Shown here: positions 60,914 to 64,000 of the stretch, in pieces
Numbering within the stretch: the stretch's first letter is position 1
Layout: each line of letters opens with the position of its first letter
Source: Linyphia triangularis
Lineage: Eukaryota; Arthropoda; Arachnida; Araneae; Linyphiidae
Reading direction: 5' to 3'
NCBI GenBank assembly: GCA_963978545.1
Contig: OZ021727.1
Span: 49,265,385 to 49,329,384 of the forward strand
DNA: 64,000 bases
Made by a program: the position numbers and the translations under genes
The notes under the pieces: model-generated
Database searches by the model: none
What the model was told of the DNA's origin: nothing
What the model saw: the letters and a program-made list of their open reading frames with translations, nothing else

Positions 60914-61452
60914 GGAATTAGTAGTGGTGTTGCATCAAATGACATTTGTTACATGCTTATAACCAAGCACAACATACGTTTAGAAATATTGCTTTTTTAT
61001 TTACTCATCTTCAAAACACGGTGAATAAGACAATGATAACATTTGTAGGTACATATTTATTAAAAATCCTTCATGTTTGAACATTAACGCTTAATTTTCA
61101 AACTATAAGAATCGTTTGTTATTTATTTTAAGTATAGAATGTGAAAAGTTGTTACATAATATTTCAAACATGAACAGTAACAAACCATCATAGTTGCTGT
61201 GATGTCAAATAGCAACTGACCTGAACAATATATAATACTATTTCAATATATAAAATAGGTTTTTTTGCCAAATAGTATTAAAAAATTCAATGCCTGATAA
61301 TCTGGCGAAGTTGGTTTTGAGAATTGATTTGGATTCGATATCGATTTGAATGCTATTGTTTACAAAAATCTTGTGTTTAATATTGTAATGATAGTAATTC
61401 ATAATTTATTGATTTTCGCGACAAGTCACAAAGCTTTTATTGACGGACGGCT
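60914..61452. other. A+T-rich spacer, nothing recognised
   Basis: No gene or known repeat is seen. Confidence 0.4.
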
Positions 61453-61456
61453 TTAA

Positions 61457-61670
61457 CCCTTTAAACTCGAGCGGCGCCTCTCAGGCGCCACATGATGGGA
61501 TGCCGCAACTCGAGAGGACCACTAGGTTTGATGCGGAAATTCGATGCAAGGCCAATGACTGTGTTTAGTTTCTATGAAGCGAATCCATAACCGCGGATCG
61601 AACCAAAAATCCCGCGAAACGTCTCAAGTTGCTGGTACCTCCGCGCGAAAAAGGCCTCGTGCGCAAAGGG
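61457..61670. mobile_element. piggyBac-type MITE with TTAA duplications
   Basis: A 214-bp G+C-rich block in A+T-rich DNA, flanked by TTAA at 61453-61456 and 61671-61674. It begins CCCTTTAAACTCGAG and ends CTCGTGCGCAAAGGG, so CCCTTT/AAAGGG form short terminal inverted repeats with loosely matching subterminal sequence. TTAA targets and CCCTTT-like ends are the signature of the piggyBac superfamily. There is no coding capacity. Confidence 0.75.
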
Positions 61671-61674
61671 TTAA

Positions 61675-62110
61675 CCCTGCGGAACGCTCGCCCTGAGAGG
61701 CCGGTAAGATGCTAGTAGCAGTCGAGTGGGGAGGTCCATCTTTGCATGCCTTAGAAATAAAGAAATGTTTGATGATTCTTCGATTCAAGTGTTTTGGAAT
61801 TCCTTAACGAAAAATAAATACCAAATATTGTGTTTCGGCTGTAAAATACATGAAAGACCTATCAGGTCGATTGCTTATTCTAAAGTGATTTTTTGATTAT
61901 TAACCCAAAGGTTAAGTTATTATGTATTTTTAGAAGCAATCCGTAAGGCATAGTGTCTTATAAAATGAAACATCAAGAATCTTCCTCCTACACAAACACA
62001 CCAATGTTGGTGAAACTCATTAACGTAAAACTCATCTGTGAACTTATAATAGAATAAAATCATATTGTGCTCTCTTTATAAACATGTAACATAATTATTT
62101 ATTACGTATT
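61675..62110. other. Spacer, nothing recognised
   Basis: The first 70 bp after the MITE remain G+C-rich; the rest is A+T-rich. No gene is seen. Confidence 0.35.
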
Positions 62111-62120
62111 CTTTAATTAA

Positions 62121-62176
62121 GTTTGGTTGGTTGTTTTCAGATTATCTGGCGCCGTCAGCAACACGAGAGCTATAAC
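62121..62176 (-). mobile_element. 56-bp SINE tail remnant (family S2), minus strand
   Basis: It is nearly identical to the tail half of the SINE at 8760-8941 (GATTATCTGGCGCCGTCAGC and GCAACACGAG). A perfect 10-bp direct repeat, CTTTAATTAA, flanks it at 62111-62120 and 62177-62186. It therefore inserted as a very short, 5'-truncated copy. Confidence 0.85.
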
Positions 62177-62186
62177 CTTTAATTAA

Positions 62187-64000
62187 GGACTTAAGTATAT
62201 AAAATGTCTTCCAAATAAAAAGCGTAAACTACCCAAGTTTCAATAAGGTAGTTAATGTGTTAAAATATATCACGTTGTAAATGACCTTACTGAACAATGA
62301 CCACAATAAAAAAATTAAAAATTTCTTGAATTTATGGCAGAAAATATTTTACTTTCTATATTATATTTAAGTAATGTAAATAATTTGGGAAAATTCTATG
62401 ATCTTGAGTACATTATTTAGGTTAATTTAAATTTGTCACATAAATGACATAGGCTTATAAAAGTTTACATAATATTCTTATACTATAAAAGTCCCATCTA
62501 ATTAGTAATTCTAACCACAACCGCGGCAGAAACCCAATTCATCCCTTAACTCCAAACCTTAATTTCATCCGAGCCATCATATTAAACCTGGGCACAATTC
62601 CTCGTCCATGCCTTTCCTACATCTATTTCTTCCTTGGCGGGGAATAATTGAAGGGGGTAAATACCACATTCCCGGGCAGGGCACCTTCCCTATTGTCTCT
62701 CGAAAGCGAGGGGCAGTATTAGGGATGACACCTGATAGGGTAATGATGAATACTTGGGGGTGATGAATGGAAAGGAAGCTGAGCACAGAATGGAAATTCG
62801 ATCTTTTGTTGCGTGATGAGATGGATGGCTGGCACAGTAATCGCACTGCACCTGAGGACAGTAGGTCTTGCCCGGGAATAGATTTAGAAATGGGCTATCT
62901 CCAAATGTGGTGTTAAAAAGGATCTAATTTTGAGGGTCAATATGGAACGAAGATAAGTTTTGGTGAGATTGCTTTACATTTTCAAATTTTATGTTTATTT
63001 AAAAGGTATGTTTGTGAACTACTAAGGGTTTTGCAGTTAAAATGACCAAGCTGGTGTGGATTTAAATATGCAATAAATAGATTGTTATGAGGGATTGTTA
63101 AGGAAATCAATGTACATAGTTCTATATCGTTTTCAACTACCTTTTTTCATTTTTGTTGCAAGATTACATTAAGAATCTGCATTATTCAAGGCTCTTTAAT
63201 AACGCTCTTTATGGCAAACATACAATCCCGATTAAAACTGGTCAGAGAGCACTGTAACAAATTTAGGGCCGAAGAATATTGGTCTCAAGGTACACCAGGT
63301 TTCTCTATCTAAATTGTTTTAGAAGTGTACTAAACGCATTTGAAAATGTAACAGCTATGACGTTTTAACTGTTATAGTTATCTGAGGATATATTCATAAG
63401 ATATAAACGTGTTGGTGCAATAAAGTAATAATACACTACACAGGAAGGAAACAGGTTAGTGAATTGATGACAAGAAAGTTAATATCCCCCATATTTATAC
63501 CTCCTTTATTATTTAAAAAAGTGGAAAGTAAAAGAGATGAGGTCTGATTATCTAGAGATGAATACTATGTAATTAAGAGAATAGAAGAATATGGCAAATA
63601 TACATTTACTTTTGTCATGTTACAAGATTATGTGCATGAAATGGATCAATTGGACAATAATTTTATAGCAACTGAAGACAATGTAGTCTAAAACAATACA
63701 TTTGAATTTTACCACCAATATGGAATTTGAAAACTATCGGATAATTCCAAAGCTTGAATGCGATAGTATAAAAATAATGAAATATCTTAATGTGGTTGTA
63801 TTTGGGTAAGCAATAATTTTTCTTTGCTAGTGGTTGGATTTGAAAATGAAAGATTCAAAACTATAGCGTGTAGATTTCTAAGTAAAGACCTTCAAGAACT
63901 AAAAAACAATACACACGCATATAACATTTAGTGACTTTTAATGTAATAACGTCAATATGAAAAAATTCAACTTAGTAGAGTTTGACATAAAGTTATCTCA
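62187..64000. other. Gene-free end of the window
   Basis: No gene is recognised. A more G+C-balanced block at about 62510-62890 contains an 89-codon minus-strand frame without a known domain. It stands out in composition and could be a regulatory or conserved element. The remainder is A+T-rich. Confidence 0.35.

Noticed and set aside
62577..62846. Minus-strand 89-codon frame in a G+C-balanced block
   Set aside because: No recognisable motif, and length within chance for that composition.

Overview
The window looks like repeat-rich nuclear DNA of an arthropod, most likely a spider or other chelicerate. The reasons are the very high A+T content, long gene-free stretches, (TA)n tracts, and a dense, layered mix of Ty3/gypsy LTR retrotransposons, tRNA-derived SINEs, Helitrons, a Tc1/mariner-type foldback element and a piggyBac-type MITE. 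The species assignment is inference. No prokaryotic operon, CRISPR array or rRNA gene is visible.

Layout. 1-1.86 kb: a minus-strand Ty3/gypsy integrase fragment. 2.74-7.50 kb: a complete but decayed Ty3/gypsy element (element A) with both LTRs and several stops and frameshifts. 8.7-11.4 kb: two tRNA-derived SINEs and copies of a dispersed repeat called here the TCAAT family, whose ends carry ACTTTCAATTAC in inverted orientation. 14.26-15.31 kb: a minus-strand non-autonomous Helitron with internal repeats of about 147 bp. 16.0-17.5 kb: the one host-like gene, an intronless 483-codon minus-strand ORF whose first 220 or so residues are V-type ATPase subunit D and whose last 258 or so residues are a charged octapeptide repeat. 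20.35-21.06 kb: a second Helitron. 23.3-23.6 kb: the 3' end of a non-LTR retrotransposon. 29.5-31.1 kb: two facing TCAAT copies. 33.19-34.73 kb: a 1.54-kb inverted-repeat element with TA duplications. 36.1-36.3 kb: a DDE transposase C-terminus. 39.7-41.2 kb: a local duplication, a foldback relic and a SINE with a 14-bp target duplication. 43.18-47.9 kb: a third Helitron whose 3' part and flank are tandemly repeated in units of about 2.02 kb. 48.7-49.4 kb: another TCAAT copy. 51.01-60.11 kb: a 9.09-kb Ty3/gypsy element (element B) with near-identical LTRs, a 5-bp target duplication (ATCAG), a polypurine tract and a textbook -1 frameshift site between gag and pol. 60.7-62.2 kb: a SINE, a piggyBac-type MITE and a 56-bp SINE remnant, each with target duplications.

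Apart from the V-ATPase-D-like gene, all recognisable coding sequence belongs to mobile elements. The long intervals between them show only A+T-rich sequence, homopolymers and simple repeats. They may be intergenic or intronic; no exons of a known gene could be recognised. The items most worth following up are the V-ATPase-D-like gene with its repeat tail, the gag-pol frameshift site of element B, the long inverted repeat at 33.2-34.7 kb, the Helitron-linked tandem duplication and the TCAAT family.
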